Notes under the pieces: generated by a model
Seen by the model: only the letters and a program-made list of their open reading frames with translations
Told to the model about the DNA's origin: nothing
The model's database searches: none
Translations under genes and position numbers: made by a program
NCBI RefSeq assembly: GCF_000382125.1
Contig: NZ_KB907549.1
Location: forward strand, 62,001 to 126,000
Origin: Eudoraea adriatica DSM 19308
GTDB taxonomy: Bacteria; Bacteroidota; Bacteroidia; Flavobacteriales; Flavobacteriaceae
Reading direction: 5' to 3'
Length of the DNA stretch: 64,000 nt
Part shown: in pieces, positions 48,257 through 57,778 of the stretch
Layout: every line of letters begins with the position of its first letter
Numbering within the stretch: position 1 is the first letter of the stretch

Positions 48257-48658
48257 ATGAAAGTCGGACCGGCTAAGAAAATAATTATAGTCAAAGAATA
48301 CAACTTAGATATTGGTACCGTTCAGGTATTCGAAAATCACATGGTTGCCATCTTTGACGAAGGGGCAACACTCACCCTGGAAAGGGCCTATCAAATTATA
48401 GGAATTTCAGAGATCCATTTTAGAGATAAAAATTTTGGTATTATCAGTCTCAGAAAAAATTCCTATGCTATAGATCCTACTATTTACAGTTATTTAAGGG
48501 AGTTAAAAAATCTTAAGGCATTTGCTGTTGTATCCGTAAAGGAAGTAGATATGCATAATTTTAAAATTGAAAAACTCTTCTTTAAAAAACCTATGAAATT
48601 TTACATTGATTATAACAATGCACTCGCCTGGGTGAAAAGAAGAGTGCGTCAGAAGTGA
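48257..48658 (+). CDS. Small STAS-like protein of unknown function
   Basis: A 133-residue soluble protein with alternating beta and alpha stretches (VQVFENHMVAIFDEGATLTL, AFAVVSVKEVD, FYIDYNNALAWVKRR). The final segment has the look of SpoIIAA/STAS-like flavobacterial proteins. I cannot name a function. Its promoter may be TTCG-N19-TACTTTCG (48201-48231), one mismatch in each box. Its stop codon (48656-48658) directly abuts the stop of the convergent nnr gene, with no spacer. Confidence 0.75.
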   Translation: MKVGPAKKIIIVKEYNLDIGTVQVFENHMVAIFDEGATLTLERAYQIIGISEIHFRDKNFGIISLRKNSYAIDPTIYSYLRELKNLKAFAVVSVKEVDMHNFKIEKLFFKKPMKFYIDYNNALAWVKRRVRQK

Positions 48659-50203
48659 TCATTCTTTTTTTGCTGTGTTTTCAGCATCCATAGGCGGCAC
48701 ATTAAACAAATCAGTGAAAGCAGGCCCAATTCCATTTATTATGGCGGTTGCAGTCAGCGCCTGATATCCCAGCTTTTCAATTGCTATGTCTGCTGCCCGA
48801 CCATGCAGGTATACGCCAAAAATAGCTGCCTTCACAGGTTCATATCTCTGTGCCATTAATGAAGTAATCATTCCTGTTAGCACATCCCCGCTTCCTGCGG
48901 TAGCCATACCCGGATTTCCTGTTGTATTTATATATCCCTGATCGTCATAGATCACAATAGTATGAGCATCTTTAAGTACGAGGATGCAATCGTAGGTTTT
49001 AGAAAATTGTTTAGCCTTTTCCAGCTTATCAAAATCATCTGCCCAGGCACCCAACAATCGCTTCAATTCTCCTGGATGCGGTGTGAGTATAGTTTTTGGA
49101 GGAAGCTTTTTTAATAATGATTTATTTAGGGAAATAATATTCAGTCCATCAGCATCGATTACCAATGGAGCTTTTAATGAATCTAAAAATTCTGTGAATG
49201 CTTTCTGTGTCTTTTCCGTAGTTCCCATTCCAATTCCCATTCCTATAACATCCGGCTCAATTTTCACAGAAATATTCAAAATTTCCTTTTCGCCTTCATC
49301 AGTTAGAACCATAACTTCGGGCAATGAACTCTGCAATGGAATATACCCGCACTGCGGCACATAGGCCGAGACCAACCCACTCCCCGTTGTAATACAGGCG
49401 CGTGAAGCAAGGGAAACGGCCCCGATTTTCCCATAGCTGCCCCCAAGAATCAAAGAATGTCCATAAGTGCCTTTATGCGAAAATTTTTCCCTTGGGATAT
49501 AATAACTTAAAACTTCATTTTTGCCAATAAGCTCGAAGCTGGCATGGGTCTGTTCTATATATTTTTGAGACAAACCAATATTCAAAATTTCCCATTGATT
49601 AGAGAATACCCCAGTTTCCGGCAAGAAAAAAACAAGTTTGGGAAACTGAAAACTAAGCACATAATTAGCTTTTACAACTGATTTTAAATTTTCAACAGCA
49701 CGATCTAAAAACAAACCCGATGGAACATCAACGGAAACAACAAAAGCGCCTGAATTATTTAGATGTTCAATAATCTGCCCTACCCATTTGTCCGGTGATC
49801 TGTTTAATCCGATCCCAAAAAGAGCATCAATAACAATTTCTTCCGAATCAATTGAAGGAAGTCCCGTATCCGGGTTCATAAAATATGGCCAAATCTTACG
49901 ATCTTTTAATCGTTCCAAATTAGCAAGAAAATCGGGAGACCTCTTTTTGCTGTAGTTTACAACAATTACTTCAATATTATACCCATGTTCCTGCAAATGC
50001 CTGGCCAGGGCCAATCCATCTCCACCATTGTTTCCAATCCCACAAAACAATTTAATTTTTACCTGTGCCCCCTTCAGCCTGTGGTGCAGCCAGTTGAAAA
50101 GTTGAATAGACGCCCTTTCCATAAGTTCATAACTATTCATGTTTTGCTCTGCCAATGTAAATTGGTCAGCTGCGTAAATCTGCTTGGCCGTAAATATCTT
50201 CAT
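48659..50203 (-). CDS. nnr: Bifunctional NAD(P)H-hydrate epimerase/dehydratase
   Basis: A 514-residue metabolite-repair enzyme. The N-terminal YjeF_N domain (~1-215) epimerises S/R NAD(P)HX; its signature is GNNGGDGLALARHL. The C-terminal ribokinase-like domain (~220-500) dehydrates S-NAD(P)HX using ADP or ATP. Its motifs are GSYGKIGAVSLASRAC and ATAGSGDVLTGMI, and the catalytic Asp is in the latter. Both domains are complete. The gene is divergent from the threonine operon. Confidence 0.95.
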   Translation of the reverse strand: MKIFTAKQIYAADQFTLAEQNMNSYELMERASIQLFNWLHHRLKGAQVKIKLFCGIGNNGGDGLALARHLQEHGYNIEVIVVNYSKKRSPDFLANLERLKDRKIWPYFMNPDTGLPSIDSEEIVIDALFGIGLNRSPDKWVGQIIEHLNNSGAFVVSVDVPSGLFLDRAVENLKSVVKANYVLSFQFPKLVFFLPETGVFSNQWEILNIGLSQKYIEQTHASFELIGKNEVLSYYIPREKFSHKGTYGHSLILGGSYGKIGAVSLASRACITTGSGLVSAYVPQCGYIPLQSSLPEVMVLTDEGEKEILNISVKIEPDVIGMGIGMGTTEKTQKAFTEFLDSLKAPLVIDADGLNIISLNKSLLKKLPPKTILTPHPGELKRLLGAWADDFDKLEKAKQFSKTYDCILVLKDAHTIVIYDDQGYINTTGNPGMATAGSGDVLTGMITSLMAQRYEPVKAAIFGVYLHGRAADIAIEKLGYQALTATAIINGIGPAFTDLFNVPPMDAENTAKKE

Positions 50204-50385
50204 TTCCCAAATGAAAGTTAGATCCTGGAATAACCCTTTAAAGCAATACCCTTGTTTAAAATAGCCTTTCTTGTTTAGGTTTAAATTTCAAATTCCATTG
50301 TATGGCAATCAATCATCCCAAAAGAACTATTTTTTGTAAAAATATTTGAAAAAGATTGATGACTTCGCAAAAATAGCATGAATTA

Positions 50386-50416
50386 TTTGATAAGGGGCTC
50401 AAAAGTCCTACTTTTG
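50386..50416 (+). promoter_or_regulatory. Promoter of the threonine operon
   Basis: TTTG (50386-50389), a 19-nt spacer and TACTTTTG (50409-50416) match the Bacteroidota housekeeping promoter exactly. Transcription should begin near 50423, about 13 nt before the leader-peptide ATG. Confidence 0.8.
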
Positions 50417-50435
50417 AATTGTTATCATAGCCATT

Positions 50436-50531
50436 ATGAAAATTATATCGGACATAAACAGATGGGCTTTATCCCATGCCAATCAGCACTATTTTGCTGC
50501 TACAACCGCCACTGCTACCCCTAAGGGGTAA
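50436..50531 (+). CDS. Threonine-operon leader peptide (candidate attenuator)
   Basis: A 31-codon ORF lies between a strong promoter and thrA. It begins MKIISDINRWAL, and its last ten residues read ATTATATPKG, with four Thr codons within six (ACA ACC GCC ACT GCT ACC), just before the stop. The start also holds three Ile codons. This is the design of amino-acid leader peptides that sense charged tRNA, as in the E. coli thr leader, though the sequences are unrelated. A 6-bp hairpin TACCCC-TAA-GGGGTA (50516-50530) overlaps the end of the ORF. thrA starts 78 nt later. No T-rich terminator is visible, so the control step after stalling is unknown. Confidence 0.75.
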   Translation: MKIISDINRWALSHANQHYFAATTATATPKG

Positions 50532-50609
50532 TATTCTACATATACGTCCGTATTCATTTAAATTCACTCACAACACCGGTATCAATTGCGCAATTAATAA
50601 AATATAATA

Positions 50610-53054
50610 ATGAAGATTTTAAAGTTTGGAGGTACTTCAGTAGCCAATGCACAACATATAAAACGGGTTCAGAATATCGTCAAAAATTTGGATGGAAACA
50701 AGATGGTTGTTGTAGTATCAGCTCTCGGGGGAATTACAGATTTACTCTTAAAAACGGTTGATTTGGCATCCATGCAGGATGAGAACTATAGAGATTGTCT
50801 ACGTGAAATAGAGGCCAGGCATATAAAGACCATTAAAGAACTTATTCCAATTCAATTGCAAAGTGCCATTTTAAGCAAAGTGAAAAGCGAATTAAACATT
50901 CTGGATACGCTGGCCGAAGGGGCATTTCTAATTGCTGAAAAGACCCCTAAGTTAACCGACAAGGTTGTAAGTTTTGGCGAACTTTTATCTTCTTATATTA
51001 TCAGTGAATTCTTCATCTCAGAAGGTATGAATTCTGCATTTAAAGATAGTCGGGAACTAATCAAAACCGATGATGTGTATGGAATGGCCGGTGTGGATTT
51101 TAAAAGCACAAATGGCTTATGCAAAACATATTTTTCAAATTCTAAAAACAACATAACCGTCATTCCCGGATACATTTCTTCATCAACCAAAGGCAATTCA
51201 ACAACCTTAGGCAGAGGTGGTTCTGATTATTCAGCAGCCATAGTGGCCGCTGCCATCGATGCCGCAGAATTACAAATATGGACAGACGTTAGTGGCATGT
51301 ATACGGCTAATCCAAGGATAGTTAAACAGGCAAAGGCCATCCCACAGATCTCGTATGAAGAGGCAATGGAATTATCCCATTTTGGAGCTAAAGTTCTTTA
51401 CCCACCTACCATTCAACCTGTACTGTCGAAAAACATACCTATCCTCATTAAAAATACTTTTGCCCCGGAAGAACCGGGTACTTTAATAGCCAAAAACCAA
51501 AATTTCCTTGGCAAATCCGTAAGGGGCATTAGCAATGTAGAGCATATTACGCTTCTCTCATTGGAAGGCCCCGGAATGATCGGGATACCGGGTATTTCAA
51601 AGCGCTTTTTTGAAGTGCTTTCCCAGGCCGGTATAAGTGTTGTGCTTATAACGCAGGCATCCTCAGAGCATTCAATTTGTGTTGGAATTTCTGATAATGA
51701 TGCCGCAACTGCAGAATCATTGGTAAACACGGCTTTTGAATATGAAATAGCTACAAATAAAATTAAACCGGTTATTGTAGAAAGTGAACTCGCCATCATT
51801 GCCCTGGTAGGAGATAATATGAAAAGTCACCAAGGCCTAAGCGGAAAGATGTTCAGTGCATTAGGTAAGAACAATGTAAATATCAGGGCTATTGCACAAG
51901 GCGCTTCAGAAAGGAATATTTCGGCCGTTATTAAAAAGGAGGATGTAAAAAAGGCCCTGAATACTTTACACGAAGAGTTTTTTGAGGAAAATATTAAGCA
52001 ATTAAACCTCTATGTAATGGGCGTGGGCAATGTGGGTTCCAGGTTTATTAAGCAAATCGAAAATCAGAAAAAATATCTTAAAAAGAACCTTAAACTAAAT
52101 CCGCGGGTCATTGGATTGTCTAATTCGAGAAAAATGGTTTTTGATGAGGATGGGATACCCTTGGAACGCTGGGAAGAGATGTTGGAAGAGGGTGAAAAAG
52201 CGGATAAGATCAGGTTTTATGAAAACGTCTTAAAATATAACTATCGCAATAGCATTTTTGTAGATAATACCGCCAGCGAAATTGTGGCTGAGACTTACTC
52301 TGATTATTTAAAACGAAGTGTTTCAGTAGTTACCTGCAATAAAATAGCCTGTTCTTCGGACTACGAAAAATACAGGAACCTTAAAGAGCTTTCACGGGAA
52401 TATAATTCTCCATTCTTATTTGAGACTAATGTGGGTGCCGGATTACCGATCCTAGACACTCTGAAACATTTGATAGCCTCCGGAGATAAGATCAACAAAA
52501 TACAAGCTGTACTATCCGGGAGCCTGAATTTTGTTTTTAATAATTTTGATGACTCTACCACTTTTCACGATGTTGTTAAAAGAGCCCAGGAGGAAGGATT
52601 TACTGAACCGGATCCAAAAATAGATCTCAGTGGCATTGATGTAATGCGAAAAATTTTAATCCTGGCACGGGAAAGTGGTTATAAACTGGATATAGAGGAA
52701 ATAGAGAACAAGTCATTTTTACCCGAAGAAAGTTTGGCTGCCACCAATAATGAGGACTTTTATGCTTCCCTTACTGCCTATGAAAAATCCTTTCAGGAAC
52801 TTTATGCAAAGGCGGTTTCTTCTGAAAGCAAGTTGAAATATGTTGCAGAATTTGCAAATGGAAATGCCAGTGTTGGATTAGAGCAAATCCCCAAGGGTCA
52901 TGATTTTTATAATTTAGAGGGAAGTGATAATATTGTACTCTTCTATACGGAAAGATATCCCAACCAACCGTTGATTATCAAAGGGGCCGGGGCCGGTGCG
53001 GATGTTACTGCATCCGGCATTTTTGCAGATATCGTAAGAATAGGAAATTTTTAA
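50610..53054 (+). CDS. thrA: Bifunctional aspartokinase/homoserine dehydrogenase
   Basis: An 814-residue fusion. Residues 1 to ~290 form the aspartokinase (KFGGTSVA at the N-terminus; GRGGSDYSAA). Two ACT regulatory domains follow (~310-455), where threonine inhibits such enzymes. Residues ~460-814 form the homoserine dehydrogenase, with the NAD(P) motif VMGVGNVGS and the catalytic region FTEPDPKIDLSGIDVMRK. It opens the pathway from aspartate to threonine and makes homoserine. It is first in thrABC, 4 nt before thrB, and lies behind the leader ORF. Confidence 0.97.
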   Translation: MKILKFGGTSVANAQHIKRVQNIVKNLDGNKMVVVVSALGGITDLLLKTVDLASMQDENYRDCLREIEARHIKTIKELIPIQLQSAILSKVKSELNILDTLAEGAFLIAEKTPKLTDKVVSFGELLSSYIISEFFISEGMNSAFKDSRELIKTDDVYGMAGVDFKSTNGLCKTYFSNSKNNITVIPGYISSSTKGNSTTLGRGGSDYSAAIVAAAIDAAELQIWTDVSGMYTANPRIVKQAKAIPQISYEEAMELSHFGAKVLYPPTIQPVLSKNIPILIKNTFAPEEPGTLIAKNQNFLGKSVRGISNVEHITLLSLEGPGMIGIPGISKRFFEVLSQAGISVVLITQASSEHSICVGISDNDAATAESLVNTAFEYEIATNKIKPVIVESELAIIALVGDNMKSHQGLSGKMFSALGKNNVNIRAIAQGASERNISAVIKKEDVKKALNTLHEEFFEENIKQLNLYVMGVGNVGSRFIKQIENQKKYLKKNLKLNPRVIGLSNSRKMVFDEDGIPLERWEEMLEEGEKADKIRFYENVLKYNYRNSIFVDNTASEIVAETYSDYLKRSVSVVTCNKIACSSDYEKYRNLKELSREYNSPFLFETNVGAGLPILDTLKHLIASGDKINKIQAVLSGSLNFVFNNFDDSTTFHDVVKRAQEEGFTEPDPKIDLSGIDVMRKILILARESGYKLDIEEIENKSFLPEESLAATNNEDFYASLTAYEKSFQELYAKAVSSESKLKYVAEFANGNASVGLEQIPKGHDFYNLEGSDNIVLFYTERYPNQPLIIKGAGAGADVTASGIFADIVRIGNF

Positions 53055-53058
53055 TTAA

Positions 53059-53979
53059 ATGAATAAAATTAAAGTCTTTTGTCCGGCTACTATTGCTAAT
53101 ATTTCCTGTGGATTTGATGTCCTTGGTTTGGCCCTGGAGGCAATAGGAGATGAAATGATCGTGCAAAAGACAAAAGAACCCGGTATCAGAATCTCTAAAA
53201 TAACAGGGCAATCCTTACCCCTTGAAACAGCAAATAATGTTGCCGGGGTAGCGGGATTGGCCTTTTTAGAACAAAGCAATTATACTGGTGGGTTTGAGAT
53301 TGAAATTCACAAAAAGATTAAAGCCGGGAGTGGAATTGGCAGCAGTGCTGCAAGTGCTGCAGGCGCTGTATGGGCTATGAATGAGCTTCTGGATAAGCCA
53401 TTTTCACCTATTGAACTTGTAAAATTTGCCATGCAAGGCGAGGCCTTAGCCAGCGGCGTGGCGCATGCAGATAATGTAGCGCCTGCCATATATGGTGGAT
53501 TTACCCTGGTGCGTAGTTATGAACCCTTGGATATTATCAAAATAAATACTCCCCCTGAATTGTTTGCTTCGGTGATTCACCCTCAGATTGAAGTAAAGAC
53601 ATCAGATTCTAGAAAAATTCTTAAAACATCCATTTCTTTAAAAGACGGGATAAAACAATGGGGAAATGTTGGCGGACTCGTATCCGGACTTTTCCTTGAA
53701 GACTACGACCTGATTGGCAGGTCTTTGGTAGACCACATTATAGAACCAATCCGCTCCATGTTAATCCCTGGTTTTGGGGATGTAAAATCAAAAACAATGA
53801 AGGCAGGGGCATTGGGCACCGGAATTTCCGGATCGGGGCCTTCTATTTTTGCCTTGAGCAGAGGAAAAGAAACGGCAGAGAAAGTGGCAGAAGCGATGAG
53901 GAATGTATACCTCAATATTGGTGTGGATTATGACGTATATGTATCAAAAATAAATACCAAAGGAATGCATAAAATATAA
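53059..53979 (+). CDS. thrB: Homoserine kinase
   Basis: A 306-residue GHMP kinase with motif 1 near CPATIANISCGFDVLG, the phosphate loop GSGIGSSAASAAG, and motif 3 GTGISGSGPSIF. It phosphorylates homoserine. It starts 4 nt after thrA and 30 nt before thrC. Confidence 0.97.
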   Translation: MNKIKVFCPATIANISCGFDVLGLALEAIGDEMIVQKTKEPGIRISKITGQSLPLETANNVAGVAGLAFLEQSNYTGGFEIEIHKKIKAGSGIGSSAASAAGAVWAMNELLDKPFSPIELVKFAMQGEALASGVAHADNVAPAIYGGFTLVRSYEPLDIIKINTPPELFASVIHPQIEVKTSDSRKILKTSISLKDGIKQWGNVGGLVSGLFLEDYDLIGRSLVDHIIEPIRSMLIPGFGDVKSKTMKAGALGTGISGSGPSIFALSRGKETAEKVAEAMRNVYLNIGVDYDVYVSKINTKGMHKI

Positions 53980-54009
53980 TTTTGACTTTTTATTCCTTAA
54001 AACCGGTAA

Positions 54010-55305
54010 ATGAAATTTTATAGTTTAAATAATAAAGCTGCGGATGTATCCTTTAAAGATGCTGTTTTAAGAGGAATAGCTCCCGACAGAGGTTTGTACT
54101 TTCCACGGGAAATAAAACCATTACCTGCTTCTTTTTTTGAGAATATTGAAGAACTATCAGATCACGAAATTGCCTTTGAGGCAATAGAACAATTCGCCAG
54201 TGATAGTATACCTGAAATTAAATTAAAAGAAATTATAACCAGCGTGTTAGATTTTCCCTTTCCCGTTGTTGAATTGGAAAAAAACGTAGCAACTTTAGAG
54301 CTTTTTCATGGGCCCACACTTGCTTTCAAAGATGTAGGGGCCAGGTTTATGGCACAAAGCCTCGGCTATTTCTCAGAGGGTGAAAACAGTGAGGTAACAG
54401 TGTTGGTAGCTACTTCTGGAGATACAGGCGGGGCAGTAGCTAACGGCTTTTTGGGCGTCAAAGGTGTTAATGTGGTAATATTGTACCCAAGTGGTAAAGT
54501 CAGTGATATCCAGGAACGTCAGTTAACAACTTTGGGACAGAATATTACGGCTCTTGAGGTTAATGGCAATTTTGACGATTGCCAGAATATGGTTAAAACT
54601 GCATTTTTAGATTCGGAACTGAAGTTTGAAATACAATTAACCTCAGCAAATTCAATAAATGTTGCCAGGTGGTTACCACAAATGTTTTATTTTTTATTTT
54701 CCTATAAAAAACTTAAAAGCAAGAAGCGACCCATAGTATTCTCTGTCCCCAGTGGTAACTTTGGAAATATTTGCGCAGGGATGGTAGCCCAAAAACTAGG
54801 CATGTCGGTTGCACATTTTATAGCGGCAACAAATGTAAATGATACGGTACCGCGTTTTATGCGTACACAAGAATATACTCCTGTGACTTCAAAAGCTACT
54901 ATTTCTAATGCAATGGATGTAGGAGACCCCAGTAATTTTATTAGGATTAGGAATCTTTATAAAAATAATTTTACCGAATTAAGGAATAATTTGTCCTCGT
55001 ATTCCTTTACCGATGAACAAACAAAACGTGCAATCCTTGAAATTTATAATAGCAGCAGCTATATAGCTGATCCCCATGGTGCTGTAGGATATTTAGGTCT
55101 GAAAGAATATCAGAAAGACAACCCGGATACCTTTGGTGTATTTTTGGAAACAGCGCACCCTGTTAAGTTTTTAGACGTAGTTGAAGAAACCCTAAAATTG
55201 AACTTGCCAATTCCTTCTCAGATTCAAAATGTATTGGAGAAAAAGAAAGTTTCTGTCAATATTGATACTTACGATGAACTTAAAAGTTATTTGTTAGGCA
55301 AATAA
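54010..55305 (+). CDS. thrC: Threonine synthase
   Basis: A 431-residue PLP fold-II enzyme. The Schiff-base Lys is in GPTLAFKDVGARFM, and the phosphate-binding loop is in ATSGDTGGAVANG. The N-terminal motif NNKAADVSFKDAVLRGIAPD is typical of the long bacterial form. It converts O-phosphohomoserine to threonine and completes the operon. Confidence 0.97.
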   Translation: MKFYSLNNKAADVSFKDAVLRGIAPDRGLYFPREIKPLPASFFENIEELSDHEIAFEAIEQFASDSIPEIKLKEIITSVLDFPFPVVELEKNVATLELFHGPTLAFKDVGARFMAQSLGYFSEGENSEVTVLVATSGDTGGAVANGFLGVKGVNVVILYPSGKVSDIQERQLTTLGQNITALEVNGNFDDCQNMVKTAFLDSELKFEIQLTSANSINVARWLPQMFYFLFSYKKLKSKKRPIVFSVPSGNFGNICAGMVAQKLGMSVAHFIAATNVNDTVPRFMRTQEYTPVTSKATISNAMDVGDPSNFIRIRNLYKNNFTELRNNLSSYSFTDEQTKRAILEIYNSSSYIADPHGAVGYLGLKEYQKDNPDTFGVFLETAHPVKFLDVVEETLKLNLPIPSQIQNVLEKKKVSVNIDTYDELKSYLLGK

Positions 55306-55346
55306 TGTATCTTATATCTGGTAGTCATAAAACATTGTGAAGGCAA

Positions 55347-55378
55347 ATTGAGCTATCTATTAATTTTCTATAAATTTG
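55347..55378 (+). promoter_or_regulatory. Promoter of gcvT
   Basis: ATTG (55347-55350), a 20-nt spacer and TAAATTTG (55371-55378) lie 21 nt before the ATG at 55400. This also argues against the upstream TTG (55376) as start, because it would lie in the -7 box. Confidence 0.7.
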
Positions 55379-55399
55379 CGCAGCTTAAATCGAAGAAAT

Positions 55400-56485
55400 A
55401 TGAAGAATACGGCTTTAACTAAAACTCATGAAGCACTCGGAGCTAAAATGGTTCCTTTTGCAGGATATTTAATGCCGGTATCTTATGAAGGTGTTAATGC
55501 CGAACATGAAACTGTGCGAAAAGCAGTGGGCGTCTTCGATGTTTCTCATATGGGAGAATTCCTGGTTGAGGGACCCAGCGCTTTAACGCTTATACAAAAG
55601 GTTACATCAAACGATGCTTCAAAACTCACGGTTGGAAAAGCCCAATACAGCTACTTCCCAAATGAATCCGGGGGTATTGTGGATGACCTCATTGTATACA
55701 GGGTAAAAGAAGAAGTCTTCCTTCTCGTCGTTAATGCCTCTAATATTCAAAAGGATTGGGATCATATTTCCAGGTACAATGAATCTATTGGTGCCGATCT
55801 AAGAAATATATCGGATAACTACTCTTTATTGGCTATACAAGGGCCAAAAGCGGTAGAATCCATGCAGTCTTTAACCTCTGTAGATCTTTCTGCCATAAAG
55901 TTCTACAATTTTGTAGTAGGTGATTTCGCCGGGATAGAACACGTTATAATTTCAGCAACAGGTTACACAGGTTCGGGCGGTTTCGAAATCTACTGCAAAA
56001 ATGAGGAAGTAAAACAAATTTGGGATAGCGTTCTGGAAGCAGGTTCTGCCTATGGAATTAAACCAATTGGTTTGGCTGCAAGGGATACGCTTAGATTAGA
56101 GATGGGCTATTGCCTTTATGGGAATGACATTAATGATGAAACCTCTCCGATGGAAGCCGGCCTGGGTTGGATTACAAAGTTTAGCAAAGACTTTGTGAAC
56201 AGTGAAGGTCTTGCAAAAGAAAAGGAGCAACCACTAAAACAAAAATTAATTGCCTTTGAATTGCAGGAACGTGGAATCCCAAGGCAAGGTTATGAAATTG
56301 TAGATGGAGAAGGCAATAAAATTGGCTATGTTACCTCAGGAACAATGTCTCCTTCACTGAATAAGGGTATTGGCCTGGGTTATGTAAAAACAATGTTCTC
56401 GGATCCGGGAAGTGATATTTATATACAGATACGTAAGAATACAGTAATGGCAAAAGTGGTGAAATTACCATTTTATAAAACTTAA
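55400..56485 (+). CDS. gcvT: Aminomethyltransferase (glycine cleavage T protein)
   Basis: A 361-residue T protein. It binds tetrahydrofolate and takes the aminomethyl group from lipoyl-H protein, releasing ammonia. The N-terminal motif [20 protein letters not shown], the central [10 protein letters not shown] and the region [11 protein letters not shown] with the following [14 protein letters not shown] are all typical. The ATG at 55400 is preferred over a TTG 24 nt upstream, which overlaps the promoter. Next to the threonine operon it fits a broader glycine/threonine one-carbon theme, though it has its own promoter. Confidence 0.95.
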   Translation: MKNTALTKTHEALGAKMVPFAGYLMPVSYEGVNAEHETVRKAVGVFDVSHMGEFLVEGPSALTLIQKVTSNDASKLTVGKAQYSYFPNESGGIVDDLIVYRVKEEVFLLVVNASNIQKDWDHISRYNESIGADLRNISDNYSLLAIQGPKAVESMQSLTSVDLSAIKFYNFVVGDFAGIEHVIISATGYTGSGGFEIYCKNEEVKQIWDSVLEAGSAYGIKPIGLAARDTLRLEMGYCLYGNDINDETSPMEAGLGWITKFSKDFVNSEGLAKEKEQPLKQKLIAFELQERGIPRQGYEIVDGEGNKIGYVTSGTMSPSLNKGIGLGYVKTMFSDPGSDIYIQIRKNTVMAKVVKLPFYKT

Positions 56486-56515
56486 ATTCTTTTTGCGAAC
56501 GAAGAGGGTACGAGT

Positions 56516-57343
56516 GTGAAAGACGGAGGAAAGAAAATACTTATTTTAGGGGGTAGCGGTTTTATCGGGAATGCTATTTACAAGGAACTCTGCAATTATT
56601 TTGACACCTATGCTACGTATTGTTCGTCCGGAAGCTCCTTCGAAGAGAACAAACAATTTATAAGGTATGATATGCTGGAAGATGATATCTATCAACTTCT
56701 GGAACAAATTCGTCCGCAAATAATTATTTCCGCCTTAAGGGGTAATTTCGGTGCCCAAATTCAGGCCCATCAGCATATGGCGGAATATCTCATTAAAAAC
56801 GACTGCAGACTATACTTCTTATCTTCTGCCAATGTATTTGATGCATATAGTAAATACCCATCATATGAACAAGATAAAACCTTATCTGAAAGCGTCTACG
56901 GGAGACTAAAAATCAGAATAGAGAATATGCTTTTGCGATTACCTAAGTCCAAAATGGCAATTTTAAGGATCCCAATGGTATTTGGGAATTCATCGCCCCG
57001 GGTAAAGGAAATGAAGAAATTTATTTGGAACAATGAACCAATAGAAGTTTTCCCGAACCTGATTGTTAATGTAACAAGCATTAGCAAACTTACCCAGCAA
57101 ATCCATTACCTCATTAATCGAAATAAGATTGGAATTTACCATTTGGGTAGTTATGATTTGGTTCACCACGAAGATTTTATAAAAGATATTCTTGAAAGGA
57201 TTGGGAGCTTCAATCCTATTTTTAAGAGGGTGTTCACCACAAATGAGGAGCGCTACCTGGCAGTTTTACCCAAAGACAATAAACTTCCCAAAAACCTTCG
57301 TATTAGTTGCCAGGAAATTATTGATCATCATGTTATTGGCTGA
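56516..57343 (+). CDS. NAD-dependent epimerase/sugar-nucleotide reductase-like protein
   Basis: A 275-residue extended short-chain dehydrogenase of the RmlD/epimerase type. The Rossmann motif is ILGGSGFIGNAI near the start. The Tyr/Lys pair expected for catalysis is in VYGRLKIRIE. Start is GTG at 56516, 30 nt after gcvT, so the two are probably co-transcribed. The substrate is unknown; a nucleotide sugar is likely from the family. Confidence 0.85.
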   Translation: MKDGGKKILILGGSGFIGNAIYKELCNYFDTYATYCSSGSSFEENKQFIRYDMLEDDIYQLLEQIRPQIIISALRGNFGAQIQAHQHMAEYLIKNDCRLYFLSSANVFDAYSKYPSYEQDKTLSESVYGRLKIRIENMLLRLPKSKMAILRIPMVFGNSSPRVKEMKKFIWNNEPIEVFPNLIVNVTSISKLTQQIHYLINRNKIGIYHLGSYDLVHHEDFIKDILERIGSFNPIFKRVFTTNEERYLAVLPKDNKLPKNLRISCQEIIDHHVIG

Positions 57344-57412
57344 TTTATAAGAAACCTGACTATTCTTAAATTCACAATTCGATTTTTTCTAACTTTAGGA
57401 AAAATAAAACTT

Positions 57413-57697
57413 ATGGAAAAACTAAGTGAAGATGAAGTAACTAACAGGTTAAAAAACCTGAATGGTTGGGAATATAAAGACGGCTCCATTGAACGCAGCT
57501 ATAAGTTTAAAAACTTCAAAGATGCCTTTTCAATAATGACGCGGATTGCGTTTGAATGCGAGCAACAAAATCACCATCCGGATTGGTCCAATGTGTATAG
57601 CTCCCTTAATATTCGATTGAATACGCATGACGCTGGGGGTATAACCGACAAAGATTTTAAGCTTGCAGATAGTATTGAAAAGATAGTGGGTGGTTAG
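57413..57697 (+). CDS. 4a-hydroxytetrahydrobiopterin dehydratase
   Basis: A 94-residue pterin-4a-carbinolamine dehydratase. The conserved His residues are in QNHHPDWSNVYSSLNIRLNT with the later THDAGG. It recycles the pterin cofactor of aromatic amino-acid hydroxylases and may also serve folate or molybdopterin metabolism. The spacer before it holds a partial -7 element (TAACTTTA). Confidence 0.93.
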   Translation: MEKLSEDEVTNRLKNLNGWEYKDGSIERSYKFKNFKDAFSIMTRIAFECEQQNHHPDWSNVYSSLNIRLNTHDAGGITDKDFKLADSIEKIVGG

Positions 57698-57720
57698 TTT
57701 TTTGACTTGTTCTGGTCTTC

Positions 57721-57751
57721 CTTGTAGCACCATTTTAAATTGTTAAATTTG
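57721..57751 (+). promoter_or_regulatory. Promoter of yebC
   Basis: CTTG (57721-57724), a 19-nt spacer and TAAATTTG (57744-57751), 28 nt before the ATG. It matches the Bacteroidota consensus. Confidence 0.7.
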
Positions 57752-57778
57752 CTTCCGGGAAATAGCATTCGTTAATTT

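Noticed and set aside
55306-55399. Glycine riboswitch upstream of gcvT
   Set aside because: The spacer is only 94 nt and the promoter leaves about a 15-nt leader, too short for a riboswitch.
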